A stretch of DNA of 16,104 nucleotides from Bacteroidia bacterium (lineage in GTDB: Bacteria; Bacteroidota; Bacteroidia; Cytophagales; Cyclobacteriaceae). Where the stretch lies: assembly GCA_016650355.1 (NCBI GenBank), contig JAENVX010000053.1, positions 1 through 16,104 of the forward strand, written 5' to 3'. A program made the position numbers and the translations under genes. Each line of letters starts with the position of its first letter. Position 1 is the stretch's first letter. Below the pieces are notes generated by a model. It made no database searches. It saw only the letters and a list, made by a program, of their open reading frames with translations, and had not been told where the DNA came from. This document shows, one piece after another, positions 1 through 9,000 of the stretch.

Positions 1-1
1 A

Positions 2-325
2 AGTTTGACAGTTAAAGCAAGAAGAACGAACAAGCTAATCGCAAGCTTTGATATTCCCGCAGATTTGAAAAACCTATCGTTTAAGGTAATTGATCCAAAG
101 GGAAATACGCTATCCCACAGGGATGGCACAATAGCTTCACGAGTAATTTCGAATTCGGATAACTATACTGCCTCAACTTCTTCAACACTTGATGGAGTTG
201 GATCAAAGACTGCCAAAATTGAGATGGTCTACATGCCCACTAAAAAATTAAAGGCAGGCACTTACAAAATTGAAATACTTAATGATAATCTGTACATAGG
301 CAGTTTACAGGTAAAACTGAGGTAA
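2..325 (+). CDS. 3' end of a hypothetical protein (partial; beta-rich C-terminal domain)
   Basis: The reading frame is open from the left edge of the window (codon 2-4 is Ser) to a TAA at 323-325, so this is the last 107 residues of a longer protein. A TTG at 5-7 could be read as a start but there is no reason to prefer it over a gene that begins upstream. The visible part alternates polar and hydrophobic residues with phrases such as VIDPKGNTL and GTYKIEILNDN near the end, which suggests a beta-sandwich domain. It recalls the C-terminal domain of Bacteroidota hypothetical proteins that end in an 'AGTY-x-I-E-I-x-NDN-x-IG' strand pair, often after a coiled coil, but this is recollection of a pattern rather than a named family. 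No membrane segment or catalytic motif is visible. It is followed directly by a strong terminator, so it ends its transcript. Function unknown. Confidence 0.75.
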   Translation, partial: SLTVKARRTNKLIASFDIPADLKNLSFKVIDPKGNTLSHRDGTIASRVISNSDNYTASTSSTLDGVGSKTAKIEMVYMPTKKLKAGTYKIEILNDNLYIGSLQVKLR

Positions 326-350
326 TACTCTAAGCCTATTTTTTTACAGG

Positions 351-378
351 GCCAATCCTTAGGGGTTGGCTTTTTTTT
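351..378 (+). terminator. Rho-independent terminator of the left-edge gene
   Basis: GCCAATCC (351-358), a TTAG loop and GGGTTGGC (363-370) form an 8-bp stem with one T-G wobble, followed at once by eight T (371-378). It lies 25 nt after the TAA of the left-edge gene. The T-run is only on the + strand side, so it acts in that direction. The convergent antiporter gene on the - strand stops at 417 and does not gain a T-run from the same hairpin. Confidence 0.9.
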
Positions 379-416
379 GAAAATTTCGAAAAGGAATTGC
401 TTGAGGATGAAAAATG

Positions 417-2276
417 CTACCCCAACAATCGTCTAAATTCCTCAAGGGCCGCATCCTTACCAATAACTGTTATACTATCACCCAGCAATAGATGGGTATC
501 ACCATGGGGGATAAATATTTCATTTTCTCGCCTCACTACCAGCAAAGAACCTAACAGTGGAAATGGAATATCTTTTACAAACTTGCGGTCAATGGCCTTG
601 TTTCTCACGGGTATTTCCTCCACACGATATGCTCCAAAACTACCGGTTAAGGCCCCGGTGGAAGAGGGGCGCAGGATTTCATTCTCAAGGCTGTTGGCAA
701 TGGTCTCAAATTCATTTACAACCTGTACGTCATCTAATTCTTTATGTGCCTCAAAAAGTTCGGGTTTGGTTGTTATCGTTAGCAGTTTACTATGCCCCAA
801 TTCATTCCTTATTAACCTGGCAATCTTAATATTTTTTTTGTCGGATTGTGTCAGCACAACAACTATATCTACTGGTCGCATTTTCAATGCGCGGTACACA
901 TTCGGATCAAGATCGTTGGCTTGGATAGATTCAATACCAAGTGATTGAAGATTTTGCCACTGCTCTGTTTGAGATTCAATGATCAGGTAAGAAACACCAT
1001 GCAAACCCAACCGTTTTGCAAGTGCCAGCCCCGTTTGCCCTCCACCCACAATATAAACACTATGGTGGTGATCTTCCTGGACACTCAAAAATTTATACAG
1101 CATTGGTGACAAAATACAAGTAAGAATAGAGGCAATGACTATCCCTGCATTGGTGGCGGAAGAAATTATTGACAGACTCAATCCAATTTTGGCAGTAGCA
1201 ATCGACAGCCCCAAACGGGACGTGAGCAAAATTCCTGAAGAGAATGATCTCTTCAAGCCAAAAAGTTTTATCATGATAAAAGACGGAATAATTTGAACGA
1301 CATAATAAACAGCCGTAAGGGAAACAATAAAACTGAAGCTGGTGCCAAAATCCTTAAGAGAATTTAAATCCAGGTTTACTCCAACCATGATAAAAAAGAT
1401 TGGGATGAAAAACCCGTAGCTCATCCCATCAAGCTTGAATAAAAGGGAGGAGCGATCTTTTGCAAGAAAAATGGAAAGCAGCGTCCCTGCAAAGAAAGCA
1501 CCGAGCACTGGCTCAGTATTAATAACAATAGAAATTACAACGAACAACAATAGAACAGCAATAGATCCACGCACCCGGATTTGAGATGCAGCATGTTCTA
1601 ATCTGTATAACAATTTTTGAAATAATCGAACCTTGATTAGGACTGTTCCTATCTTATAAGCGATAAAAAACACCAGGAAAATGATAAGAAAAAGTAGTAG
1701 CTCGAATTTAAATCCGTTGTTTCGATGAATGCCGGAATACACCGCAATCAAAAGAATAGTCATGATCGTTGCAATGGCACCCACTAGTAAAATAATCTGG
1801 CCAAATTTTCGGCCTATTTCACCATCATTTTTAATGATAGGAACTATAATGCTAAGCGCAACGGAGGGGAGTAAAATAACAAGAAATACTTTATCAACAC
1901 CCGGAAATAATGGGAGCCAATAAACAATTACAGTTGAAAGAGCCAAACTCCCCAAATAGATTGAGACAGCTACCAAAAATGTATTACTTATCAGGTCTAC
2001 GGATTTCAGCCGGCCTTTCGGAAATGATGAAACTATTTTCTGAATATCCAGAGCTAGTCCGCTTAGAAAAATAAGAAATAGAAAGCCCATATCGGAGAGG
2101 AAACTCACCGATAATTCGTTACCTGAAACAAGATTTAAAATGAATGGGCCAATGATTATACCCACCACGATTTCAACAATAACAGAAGGTATTTTGGAAA
2201 TTTCCAGCCCCGACAGGGTCATCGGAATTATCCATGCTACAAAAATAATTACGAAAAGGGGTAGATATATTTCCAT
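417..2276 (-). CDS. CPA2-family cation/proton antiporter with C-terminal RCK_N/RCK_C (TrkA) domains
   Basis: Inner-membrane exchanger of the KefB/KefC-like CPA2 type, expected to swap K+ or Na+ for H+. Residues 1-395 form about a dozen hydrophobic helices. The stretch LLTSRLGLSIA (350-360) matches the conserved late-helix Arg-Gly region of the family. Residues 405-530 are a TrkA-N/RCK_N Rossmann domain with GGGQTG (411-416) and an acidic residue (E434) at the end of the second strand, as expected for NAD(H) binding. Residues 540-619 look like an RCK_C ligand-binding domain. At 619 residues it is a full-length three-part protein. An oddity: the helix where CPA proteins normally carry the ion-binding Asp (AD, QD, ND or DD) reads GAIATIMTI (166-174), so Thr170 seems to replace Asp. 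The start is ATG, with GGAAG about 15 nt upstream. It is the last gene of the - strand transport run, 103 nt after the permease, with its own possible -7 element. The ion transported cannot be told from sequence. Confidence 0.9.
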   Translation of the reverse strand: MEIYLPLFVIIFVAWIIPMTLSGLEISKIPSVIVEIVVGIIIGPFILNLVSGNELSVSFLSDMGFLFLIFLSGLALDIQKIVSSFPKGRLKSVDLISNTFLVAVSIYLGSLALSTVIVYWLPLFPGVDKVFLVILLPSVALSIIVPIIKNDGEIGRKFGQIILLVGAIATIMTILLIAVYSGIHRNNGFKFELLLFLIIFLVFFIAYKIGTVLIKVRLFQKLLYRLEHAASQIRVRGSIAVLLLFVVISIVINTEPVLGAFFAGTLLSIFLAKDRSSLLFKLDGMSYGFFIPIFFIMVGVNLDLNSLKDFGTSFSFIVSLTAVYYVVQIIPSFIMIKLFGLKRSFSSGILLTSRLGLSIATAKIGLSLSIISSATNAGIVIASILTCILSPMLYKFLSVQEDHHHSVYIVGGGQTGLALAKRLGLHGVSYLIIESQTEQWQNLQSLGIESIQANDLDPNVYRALKMRPVDIVVVLTQSDKKNIKIARLIRNELGHSKLLTITTKPELFEAHKELDDVQVVNEFETIANSLENEILRPSSTGALTGSFGAYRVEEIPVRNKAIDRKFVKDIPFPLLGSLLVVRRENEIFIPHGDTHLLLGDSITVIGKDAALEEFRRLLG

Positions 2277-2330
2277 TGTTTCTAAGATGCTTCCAGAAAT
2301 TCAATTCTGATTAAACTATCTAACTGGCAC

Positions 2331-2338
2331 CAAAAATA
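2331..2338 (-). promoter_or_regulatory. Possible Bacteroidota -7 promoter element for the CPA2 antiporter
   Basis: Read on the - strand this is TATTTTTG, an exact match to the Bacteroidota -7 consensus TAnnTTTG. It would place a transcript start about 48 nt before the antiporter ATG. No TTG -33 element is found at the usual distance, so the assignment is tentative. The site also overlaps a short CCAAA/TTTGG inverted repeat (2330-2343). Confidence 0.35.
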
Positions 2339-2379
2339 TTTGGACCCTATTCTTTAATTGCATCGTTATGTGTATAAAT

Positions 2380-4116
2380 TCAAATAATAAGTCTAACGCC
2401 TCCTAATTCTGCAATCTTATAAGGAAACTTATCGCTAGGAGAGGCAATAAACATAAAGTTGATGGGGATCTTCCATTCTTTACTTAGTTTTTTTATTAGC
2501 TCTGGGTTGAAGACGCCATGCAATTGTACAAACTCTATGTGAATTTCCGGATAAGCCCGATCCAATACTTGAATGTCATTCATGAACTCTTCAGAAATTT
2601 TCTGATTAGTTTTCAAAACGGTAACAATTTTTAGTCTGCTAGTTGCTTCATTTTCCTGCACATATATCATTACTTTATTTAATGATGCAATTGAATCTGC
2701 TTTTGAAAAATATACAAATTGTTGATTGCTTAATCGATTCAAAAGCGAAGTTACTTTTATACGACTTATCCTCGCTAATACCGAGATAGTGTCAAAAAAG
2801 CTATCCATAACAACTAAGCTCATTTTTAGCAACTCATGCCGGTTCAACATCAACAAGATGGCGATAATTGAAGGAACAAAATATTGCAGAAACACAACCA
2901 GGTAATCAGGATGTAATTTAATGTTACCGTATAGAGCTACGACTACTGCAGCAACCGCAATAGCAACCACAAATGGAGATGCATATACTGGCCTTGGTAA
3001 ATTTGCGCGCTTCATCTTGAGAAGGAAATTACCAATTCCGAAATATGTCATAACGATTAAAAAACTAATCGTATAAACACCTGCCAGTGCGCCCAAGTCA
3101 CCTTGTGTTACGAACAATACCGAAAGGCAAAGAATGAAGAAGATGATCAGAATACGATAGGCACTTCCGCGTTTATTTTCTTTAAGTGTAAATTGAGGCA
3201 AAATCCTATCAAGTGCCATACGTTTGATTAAGCCACCCACACCTACGTATGAAGTAAGAACTGCACCACTCAATACCAAAACAGCATCTATTGATATGAG
3301 CACACTTAACCAACTACCACCAGTATTAAATCCGATATGAGAAAGAAGAGCCTCCTGATGTTGGATAACGTCAGCTTTCGATAGCACAACAATTGCCACC
3401 AAGGCCATCAACGGATTGATTACGGTTACAGCGACCCACATGTTTCGCAGCGTTTTTCTGAAGACTCCAGGTTGTTGCTCTTCTACATAATTGGCTGAGC
3501 TTTCAAATCCAGATATACCAAGCATAGCCGCGCTAAAGCCAAAAAAGATAGCGGCACTGATACTTCCTTCAATTGGCAAGTTAAAATTAGCGATGGCCAC
3601 ATCCAATCCATGGAATGCTACATACCAAATACCACTGCCTATTAATAATGCCATGGAAGCCAGATGGAAAATAAATATAACAGTAGCTACGATTGCTGAC
3701 TCGGAAATTCCCCCGATGGTGAGTAAAAGAAAAAAAGTGAGCAACCCAACAGTTGCCATTATTACCGGAAGAGAAGTTATCAATGTCTGCAAATAATGCA
3801 TTGCCTCTGAAGCAGAAATAACGGCTGTTGCCATGTAAGAAAGAATGGTAAGGCATGCAGCCACCGAAGCATTGCTTTTACTCGTGGTATTTAGTAAAAC
3901 ATTGTAGGCACCTCCATTTAAAGGAAGTGCTCCAACCACTTCTCCGTATATTTTCCGAAACAAGAACAGGACCATTGCGACAATGAGTAGGGCGATCCAG
4001 GCATATTGGCCTGCATAAACAATTGTTAACGCAGAAACATACAAGCAAGAGGAGGTGATGTCGTTACCGCAAATAGCAGTTGCGTATAGTTCGTTGAGTT
4101 TTTTCGTATGACTCAT
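2380..4116 (-). CDS. APC-superfamily amino-acid permease-like transporter with soluble C-terminal domain
   Basis: Inner-membrane secondary transporter of the amino acid-polyamine-organocation superfamily, probably cation- or proton-coupled. Residues 10-450 hold about 12 hydrophobic helices. AICGNDITSS (14-23) fits the broken first helix where APC proteins bind substrate, PLNGGAYN (65-72) fits the conserved loop after helix 2, and GFESSANYVEEQQPG (203-217) followed by KTLRN is the conserved helix 6-7 loop. Residues from about 468 to 578 form a cytoplasmic domain with a beta-alpha pattern (KIVTVL, IHIEFVQLHG, NFMFIASPSD) that most APC permeases lack. It is reminiscent of a small regulatory or nucleotide-binding-like domain, but I do not recognise it. 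The substrate is unknown. The gene lies 176 nt downstream of the MscS gene in the same direction; the ATG has no clear Shine-Dalgarno. A 4-codon mini-ORF (ATG at 4127) ends with its TGA overlapping this ATG. Confidence 0.85.
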   Translation of the reverse strand: MSHTKKLNELYATAICGNDITSSCLYVSALTIVYAGQYAWIALLIVAMVLFLFRKIYGEVVGALPLNGGAYNVLLNTTSKSNASVAACLTILSYMATAVISASEAMHYLQTLITSLPVIMATVGLLTFFLLLTIGGISESAIVATVIFIFHLASMALLIGSGIWYVAFHGLDVAIANFNLPIEGSISAAIFFGFSAAMLGISGFESSANYVEEQQPGVFRKTLRNMWVAVTVINPLMALVAIVVLSKADVIQHQEALLSHIGFNTGGSWLSVLISIDAVLVLSGAVLTSYVGVGGLIKRMALDRILPQFTLKENKRGSAYRILIIFFILCLSVLFVTQGDLGALAGVYTISFLIVMTYFGIGNFLLKMKRANLPRPVYASPFVVAIAVAAVVVALYGNIKLHPDYLVVFLQYFVPSIIAILLMLNRHELLKMSLVVMDSFFDTISVLARISRIKVTSLLNRLSNQQFVYFSKADSIASLNKVMIYVQENEATSRLKIVTVLKTNQKISEEFMNDIQVLDRAYPEIHIEFVQLHGVFNPELIKKLSKEWKIPINFMFIASPSDKFPYKIAELGGVRLII

Positions 4117-4292
4117 TTGAGTTTCATAACGTTGGCAAGAATTTTTTAGAAATAATTTATCAGTGAGCCTTTAATTTATTTGCGTACTGCCGAGCATAAG
4201 AATGAAGAGAAATAGATCAAAACCCTTTCTTGTAGGTGTGGCGACACCGAAAATGATGCTCTGCAATTTCTCTTTATAAGTATTCAAATTGG

Positions 4293-5126
4293 CTAGTTTT
4301 TAATATGAATGTCTCGTTGAGGAAACGGAATGATGACGCCTTGCTCCCTGAATTTTCTATCGATAGCGAATCGCAAATCACTTTTTATAAATTCAACGTT
4401 GAAGATTTTGTTTGTCCAAAAGAATAACTCAAATTTTAAGGCACTGTCTCCGAAATCAACAAACCGTACAAACGGTTCGTGTGCAGTGTCGGATTCGATG
4501 TTGATCACGTCTTTTTGTTCTTTCGCGCATGCCAACAAAATGAATTTTACTTTATCGACATCACTTCCATATGCCACACCTACTTCAACATTAAATCGAG
4601 TGCTCTCTGAACTATGGCTCCAGTTCGTAATTTTTTCAACTATAAATTTGTGATCAGGTACAATAATCATGATCCCGTCACGAGTCAATACTTCTGAGGT
4701 ACGTAGGTTAACTGATAAAATTCTACCCACCATCCCATCGATTTCTATTACATCATTTACCTTTATAGTTCCCTCAATAAGTATAAACAGACCAGACACC
4801 AGATCTTGGAATATTTGTTGAAGACCCAAGCCTAGACCCACCAACAATGCCGCTGACCCTGCTATAAAGATCGTAACATGAACCCCTACCATTTCGAGCA
4901 CGATGACGATAGCCACAGTCCAAAAGAAATAGTTAATCAACAAATAAATGGCCTCGCTTCTACCTCGATCTATTCTTCTTTTTATAAAGAACCGGAACAA
5001 AATTCTCTTGAAAATGAATAGCGCAAACCGAAAGCCAAGCAAGACAAAGATAATGGCAGCAAGTGCACCGGTGGTGAGCACATAACCATCGTATTTAATT
5101 AATGTATAGGATAGGATTTCACTCAT
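4293..5126 (-). CDS. MscS-family small-conductance mechanosensitive channel
   Basis: Tension-gated inner-membrane channel that releases ions and small solutes on osmotic down-shock. Three hydrophobic segments are visible (about 15-40, 60-85 and 88-118). The third is the Gly/Ala-rich pore helix GSAALLVGLGLGLQQ (90-104), followed by QDLVSGLFILIE, the hallmark of the family. The beta domain follows with IKVNDVIEIDGMVGRI (121-136) and the VPD (156-158) turn, then the alpha/beta vestibule domain, ending in IPFPQRDIHI (266-275), a typical MscS C-terminal strand. At 277 residues it is the size of E. coli MscS. The ATG is preceded by AAGGA (5133-5137) 6 nt upstream, a good ribosome site by local standards, and that site lies inside the last codons of the 42-codon ORF that stops 2 nt before. 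It is probably in one transcript with the genes upstream. Confidence 0.93.
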   Translation of the reverse strand: MSEILSYTLIKYDGYVLTTGALAAIIFVLLGFRFALFIFKRILFRFFIKRRIDRGRSEAIYLLINYFFWTVAIVIVLEMVGVHVTIFIAGSAALLVGLGLGLQQIFQDLVSGLFILIEGTIKVNDVIEIDGMVGRILSVNLRTSEVLTRDGIMIIVPDHKFIVEKITNWSHSSESTRFNVEVGVAYGSDVDKVKFILLACAKEQKDVINIESDTAHEPFVRFVDFGDSALKFELFFWTNKIFNVEFIKSDLRFAIDRKFREQGVIIPFPQRDIHIKN

Positions 5127-5128
5127 AG

Positions 5129-5257
5129 CTATTCCTTTTGGGCTGTAAACACACCGATGCTTTGGCCTTGTCTGCCTGAGCGAATGATATCATCGAATTG
5201 AGCGCGACAGGTAAGACTAAATGTAACTAACAGAAAAATAATGGAACGTTCAATCAT
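5129..5257 (-). CDS. 42-residue secreted mini-protein, or 5' remnant of an outer-membrane transporter-like gene
   Basis: A complete small ORF (ATG 5257, TAG 5131-5129) fills most of the spacer between the two MscS-type genes. Residues 1-19 are a plausible signal peptide: charged start MIER, hydrophobic core IIFLLVTFSL and cleavage after CRA before Q, the usual Bacteroidota style. The remaining 23 residues include RSGRQGQSIGVFT. This closely resembles the start of the mature chain in Bacteroidota outer-membrane 'transporter' proteins (Phenol_MetA_deg-like, with a pattern such as R-T-G-R-P-G-Q-S-I-G-P-[FY]-T), which are normally over 200 residues long. Here the protein stops after AQKE. It may be a decayed 5' fragment left by a deletion, or a retained leader: its stop is 2 nt from the MscS ATG and its last codons carry that gene's AAGGA site, so its translation would be coupled to MscS. 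The open frame is certain; the origin is an inference. Confidence 0.5.
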   Translation of the reverse strand: MIERSIIFLLVTFSLTCRAQFDDIIRSGRQGQSIGVFTAQKE

Positions 5258-5312
5258 ACGTTAAAATTAATCCTTTTTACGCTTAAGTAAGCTCAGAAGA
5301 TTTTGTCACTAA

Positions 5313-6020
5313 CTATGACTCCTTTTTCTGAAGTTGATTTACTAATGATATTAACTTGTTTTTTGCCAGAGATTGATAGGACGAATCAAGTATAAAGAAA
5401 GAAATGCGTAATATTCCCTCATCACTCAGGTCCGGTTGGATGCTGATTGGTTTGGAAGCCACACACCAGGAAGATAAAGCCAGCGTTTCACGAACACGTT
5501 GTGTGAAATAGCCAGGATCAATCGTAGTATGGATTGGTACTTTGATCACAATTTCGCCAGGCGCAATAGAATCAGGTGATTGTAATGAAAGTTTTTGAGA
5601 AACCAAAGATGAGTAAGGAACCCTATACAATTGACCGTCTGTCAGTTCAACGGTTAATTGTGACAGTCCAATTTTTCTGATGGCTCCATGTATTTCTGCG
5701 CTGTGTAAGATTTGATCCTTCATGGGATTATGCCGAACCCGAAATAAAGAACCTGCAACAATATCTTTGACATAAAACCAAACCAATAATAAGGTGAATA
5801 CGGTTACAAGGATGATTACTAAAAATGAATAATATGATATATCGGAAAAGAAAATATTGATTGCCCAAAAAACAAGTGATGTCCATATTGTAAGTTCAAG
5901 TGCGCTTACCAGTGGAATATATTTTTGAGTTGCCTTGCTGCGGAGGCTGAATAGTTTTACGATCCTGAACAGAAATAGTATGAAAGCAATGGCTGCGATT
6001 AAGTATACAGTAGTTGTCAT
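5313..6020 (-). CDS. MscS-like three-helix membrane protein with a non-canonical pore helix
   Basis: About 235 residues. Three hydrophobic segments (about 3-25, 36-58, 61-88) lead into DIVAGSLFRVRHNP (86-99), then a small beta domain with EIHGAIRKIGLSQLTVEL (109-126) and VPYSSLVSQ (134-142), which match the MscS helix-3/beta-domain junction and the 'PN-x-x-L' turn. The C-terminal part (about 155-225) resembles the MscS vestibule domain. Unlike true MscS proteins, the third helix is built of bulky residues (FLVIILVTVFTLLLVWFY) rather than Gly/Ala, so it may not form a normal pore. I chose the ATG at 6020 rather than the GTG at 6026: ATG overlaps the TGA of the upstream transporter-ATPase gene as ATGA and has AAGGG-type bases 5-8 nt upstream, whereas the GTG directly abuts them. 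The 4-nt overlap implies translational coupling, hence a likely working partnership with the fusion protein. Confidence 0.8.
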   Translation of the reverse strand: MTTTVYLIAAIAFILFLFRIVKLFSLRSKATQKYIPLVSALELTIWTSLVFWAINIFFSDISYYSFLVIILVTVFTLLLVWFYVKDIVAGSLFRVRHNPMKDQILHSAEIHGAIRKIGLSQLTVELTDGQLYRVPYSSLVSQKLSLQSPDSIAPGEIVIKVPIHTTIDPGYFTQRVRETLALSSWCVASKPISIQPDLSDEGILRISFFILDSSYQSLAKNKLISLVNQLQKKES

Positions 6021-9000
6021 ATCCACCCTTTTTCTTTAAAATTAGCAATCAATAAAAATTCAATGCTTGGATTCAGTAAATAGATATCTGCTCCACGCAT
6101 GGAAACTATGTGAAGACGTCTTAATACATCTATCGCCCCTATTGCCTGCTCCCTTTCCAGTTGCACCGTGCGTGTTATCTTTCCTAAACTCATTCGCTTA
6201 TGAAGTAGTAGTTGAAGACAAAGATGACTCCACGCTTTTGGCATTAAATCAAGTGAATCCTTATCTTTTAGCGTTGGAGTATTCCATAAAATGGTTTTAT
6301 CTGAAAAAGCTTGTATACCTGTTAGCCAGGCATTCATGGCGACTCCAGGATTTCCCATTGAATAGGCAAACAGTTTATTAAATATTTGCGCTAATTTAAT
6401 TTCACTAAATGTTTTGGTGGCTCCTGACCCAAAATTCAACGCCAGACCGCTGGACTTGTGGCGAATCATTATAAGCTGTTTTAACTCAAGTGAATTGAAT
6501 GGCAAGCATCGAACTACACCTGCACAATGCGTGTCCAAAGGCTCAGCTACATTAATAGTTGCATATGCAAATTGATTCATATTTATGACAAACAGGCATT
6601 TTGAGGAAAATCGCTCTATTAAAGATTTTATATGCCTTATTAATGTCAGGCCGTTTTCCGCAGAGCGCTCCCACCATAATTCTAAATCATTGATGATAAC
6701 CAAACTGTTGTGGGGCAATAAGCTTAATATCTGTTCAGAATCGCCCTCAAACTTGGTAGCTTTTCTTAAGGCAAAGTCAAAATCCTCAATACTTAGCGAT
6801 CCATCGTCAGGTGAAAATAATTGATAACTTGTGTAGTTGTCGGAGTTGGTGTCGCTAAAATGTTTACAAAGCGCACTTTTGCCTGTATTGCGTTCTCCTA
6901 AAACTAAAATGAAACCCTCTCCATTAATCTCATATTGTTTATGAGCTAACTCGAATTGTTTTTCCTCCAATGGTCGTTCAATCCAAAAGTTATTTTGGAT
7001 GTTGGATCGTCCACTAAAGAGCGACACATAATAATGAGGAAGCAGTTGAAGCAATTTCTGATTTGGGGTTGCGCTATTGATTAAATTCATTATCCGTTCG
7101 TTAGTAGTTAACGACTGGTCAGTGGAGGATAATTGTTTGGCAAGCAGAATCCCTTTTGCTTGTGAATACAGAATAGAAACAAGCGAACTTTTTGCGTGGC
7201 TCGCCAGCTCAGACACTTTAGCGCTAAACTTGTTCTGCAAATGTTTTTTTCTTCTATTTCGAACCAACGTTGTAAATTCTCCTGAGATATCGGATAAGTT
7301 ATGAAGTTTCAACGCGCTTTGAAGTTCACTGCATTGACGATCAATATTTTTTAAAAGGGATTCAAACTCTTGTGATACTGCCTCCATTTCTTTTTTAATG
7401 GTTCGGGTGGCACCATTTATTTCGCTTACGCGCAGTGCATCTTGGTCTGCCTCCTTGAAGTTAAATGCGTTAAACATAGCCAGGCTCGCGAGATCGTTAA
7501 TAACAAGGTTTGACCGCTTGAGATTTTCAGTTAATTCTTCCAGTAAATCATTGATTGGTCCGGTGAGTGTTGCTTCCGTCAGGTGGGTAACCATTGCTTT
7601 TATTGGCAACACCAAACCTTCGTGGTCATCACCGGATTGAGCAGTTATGATATTTTCTTCAGGCAGTGCATTGGCCAAGGTCATTAGCTTTTCAGACGCT
7701 TCCCTCAGCAGGTTACCCGCGTGATCGTAGTCAAATTCCCACTCAGGCAGGGAGGGCTGTTTGGTTTGAAGGGGAAGCTTTTCTAAGGAAGTTATAGCGT
7801 CCACCAGATTGACAACGGATTGTTGCTGTTCTTTTATGAAGAACTGTCTGAGTCGCTCTTTATAGCTGTGTATCTCCTGGGATACAAATCCAAAATAATC
7901 ATTTAATTGTGCACTAGATTTCGTTGTATTTAAATCAAGCTTCACTTTCAGAGCCCAGGAAGCTGAGAAATTAGACAGTTTTTCTTTTTGGGTTTCATAA
8001 AATTTCTCCGAGCGTCTCTTTGTTTTGATTACATTATTGAAATCTATTCGCTCAATCTGGTGCATGAAGAATACTACATTTTTCCGAGACTCCACCTGCA
8101 AGCGCCCCTTGTTAATTATTTGGAGCTCCTTTGTAAGGCTGGCCAATAATTCCACTTTCTCTTTTACGCTCTTAGTGAAATCTTTGATTAACTGATCTTG
8201 AACTTCTAATGATGATGCATTGGCTATCAAATGGAGAGATTCATCAACCCACACAATGAGGTGACGGAATTTCTCACGTGAGGAAGCTGATTTATTTTCC
8301 AGATCGTGAAGCAACACAGTTAGAAATTGGTACCGTAAGTCGCGGAAGAAATACGATGCCCCCTCACGATAGTTCGCTTTTAGCGAAATAGTTTTTCTCG
8401 ACAGCGGGTGTGAAACTCTCTTGAAAAATTTAAACCATCGAAGAGAAGGGCTATCCTCGAGGCGTGGGTTAAACTCTTCTTTTAGATAGGGAATGGACTT
8501 GAATTTTGGAAAGCTATTTGAGTCCTTTGCAAGTTGATCCATATACCATGTAATCCCCTCCATCAATAATTCTTCCTGCTGTGGCAGGGTATTATTAAGT
8601 ACATCTTCCAGTGCCTGCACAATCTGGTTATTGAAGTATTTTTTTGTCCTAATAATTGCGGCATTTCGTTGGTAAGCTCTATCGTATTGGCTCACCTTAC
8701 TCAACGCGGATATAGTAGTACCTGCCAGTACCATTGCCTTGTCATAAATAGTAACCTCTTGTATGAGGCTAGTGATAAATATTTTTTTATGAAGTGCTTC
8801 TACAAGCTGAAGGCCTCGTTCATCTATTTTCTTAATATCATCAGCGATTTCAGAATACTTGGATGGTGGTATAGCCGGAAGGATCCATTCATTTTTTTGC
8901 ACTGTTGGTGCGGGTGCTGCTTCTTGACTAATTACCGTGTGATCTTCAAAAGTAGAGGATGCGGTAATGAACAGTGTGGAACTGAGTTTATCACATATTG

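Noticed and set aside
397..948. Long + strand open frame opposite the CPA2 antiporter
   Set aside because: It lies antisense to the conserved RCK domains; its translation has no membrane, signal or domain pattern and it begins inside the terminator-antiporter boundary. A shadow frame.
3587..3856. 89-codon - strand frame inside the APC permease gene
   Set aside because: Out of frame with the permease, with low-complexity, His/Phe/Tyr-rich composition typical of a shifted reading of membrane-protein DNA.
4113..4127. Four-codon mini-ORF overlapping the APC permease start
   Set aside because: Too short to distinguish from chance, and no ribosome site; mentioned only in the permease entry.
4235..4248. 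GGTGT-GGCG-ACACC hairpin between the MscS and APC permease genes, considered as a terminator
   Set aside because: Only five base pairs and no T-run following on the - strand; at most a weak pause or intercistronic hairpin.
6021..6026. GTG start two codons before the ATG of the MscS-like gene
   Set aside because: The purine-rich ribosome-site candidate abuts the GTG, while it is well spaced from the ATG at 6020, which also gives the classic ATGA overlap.
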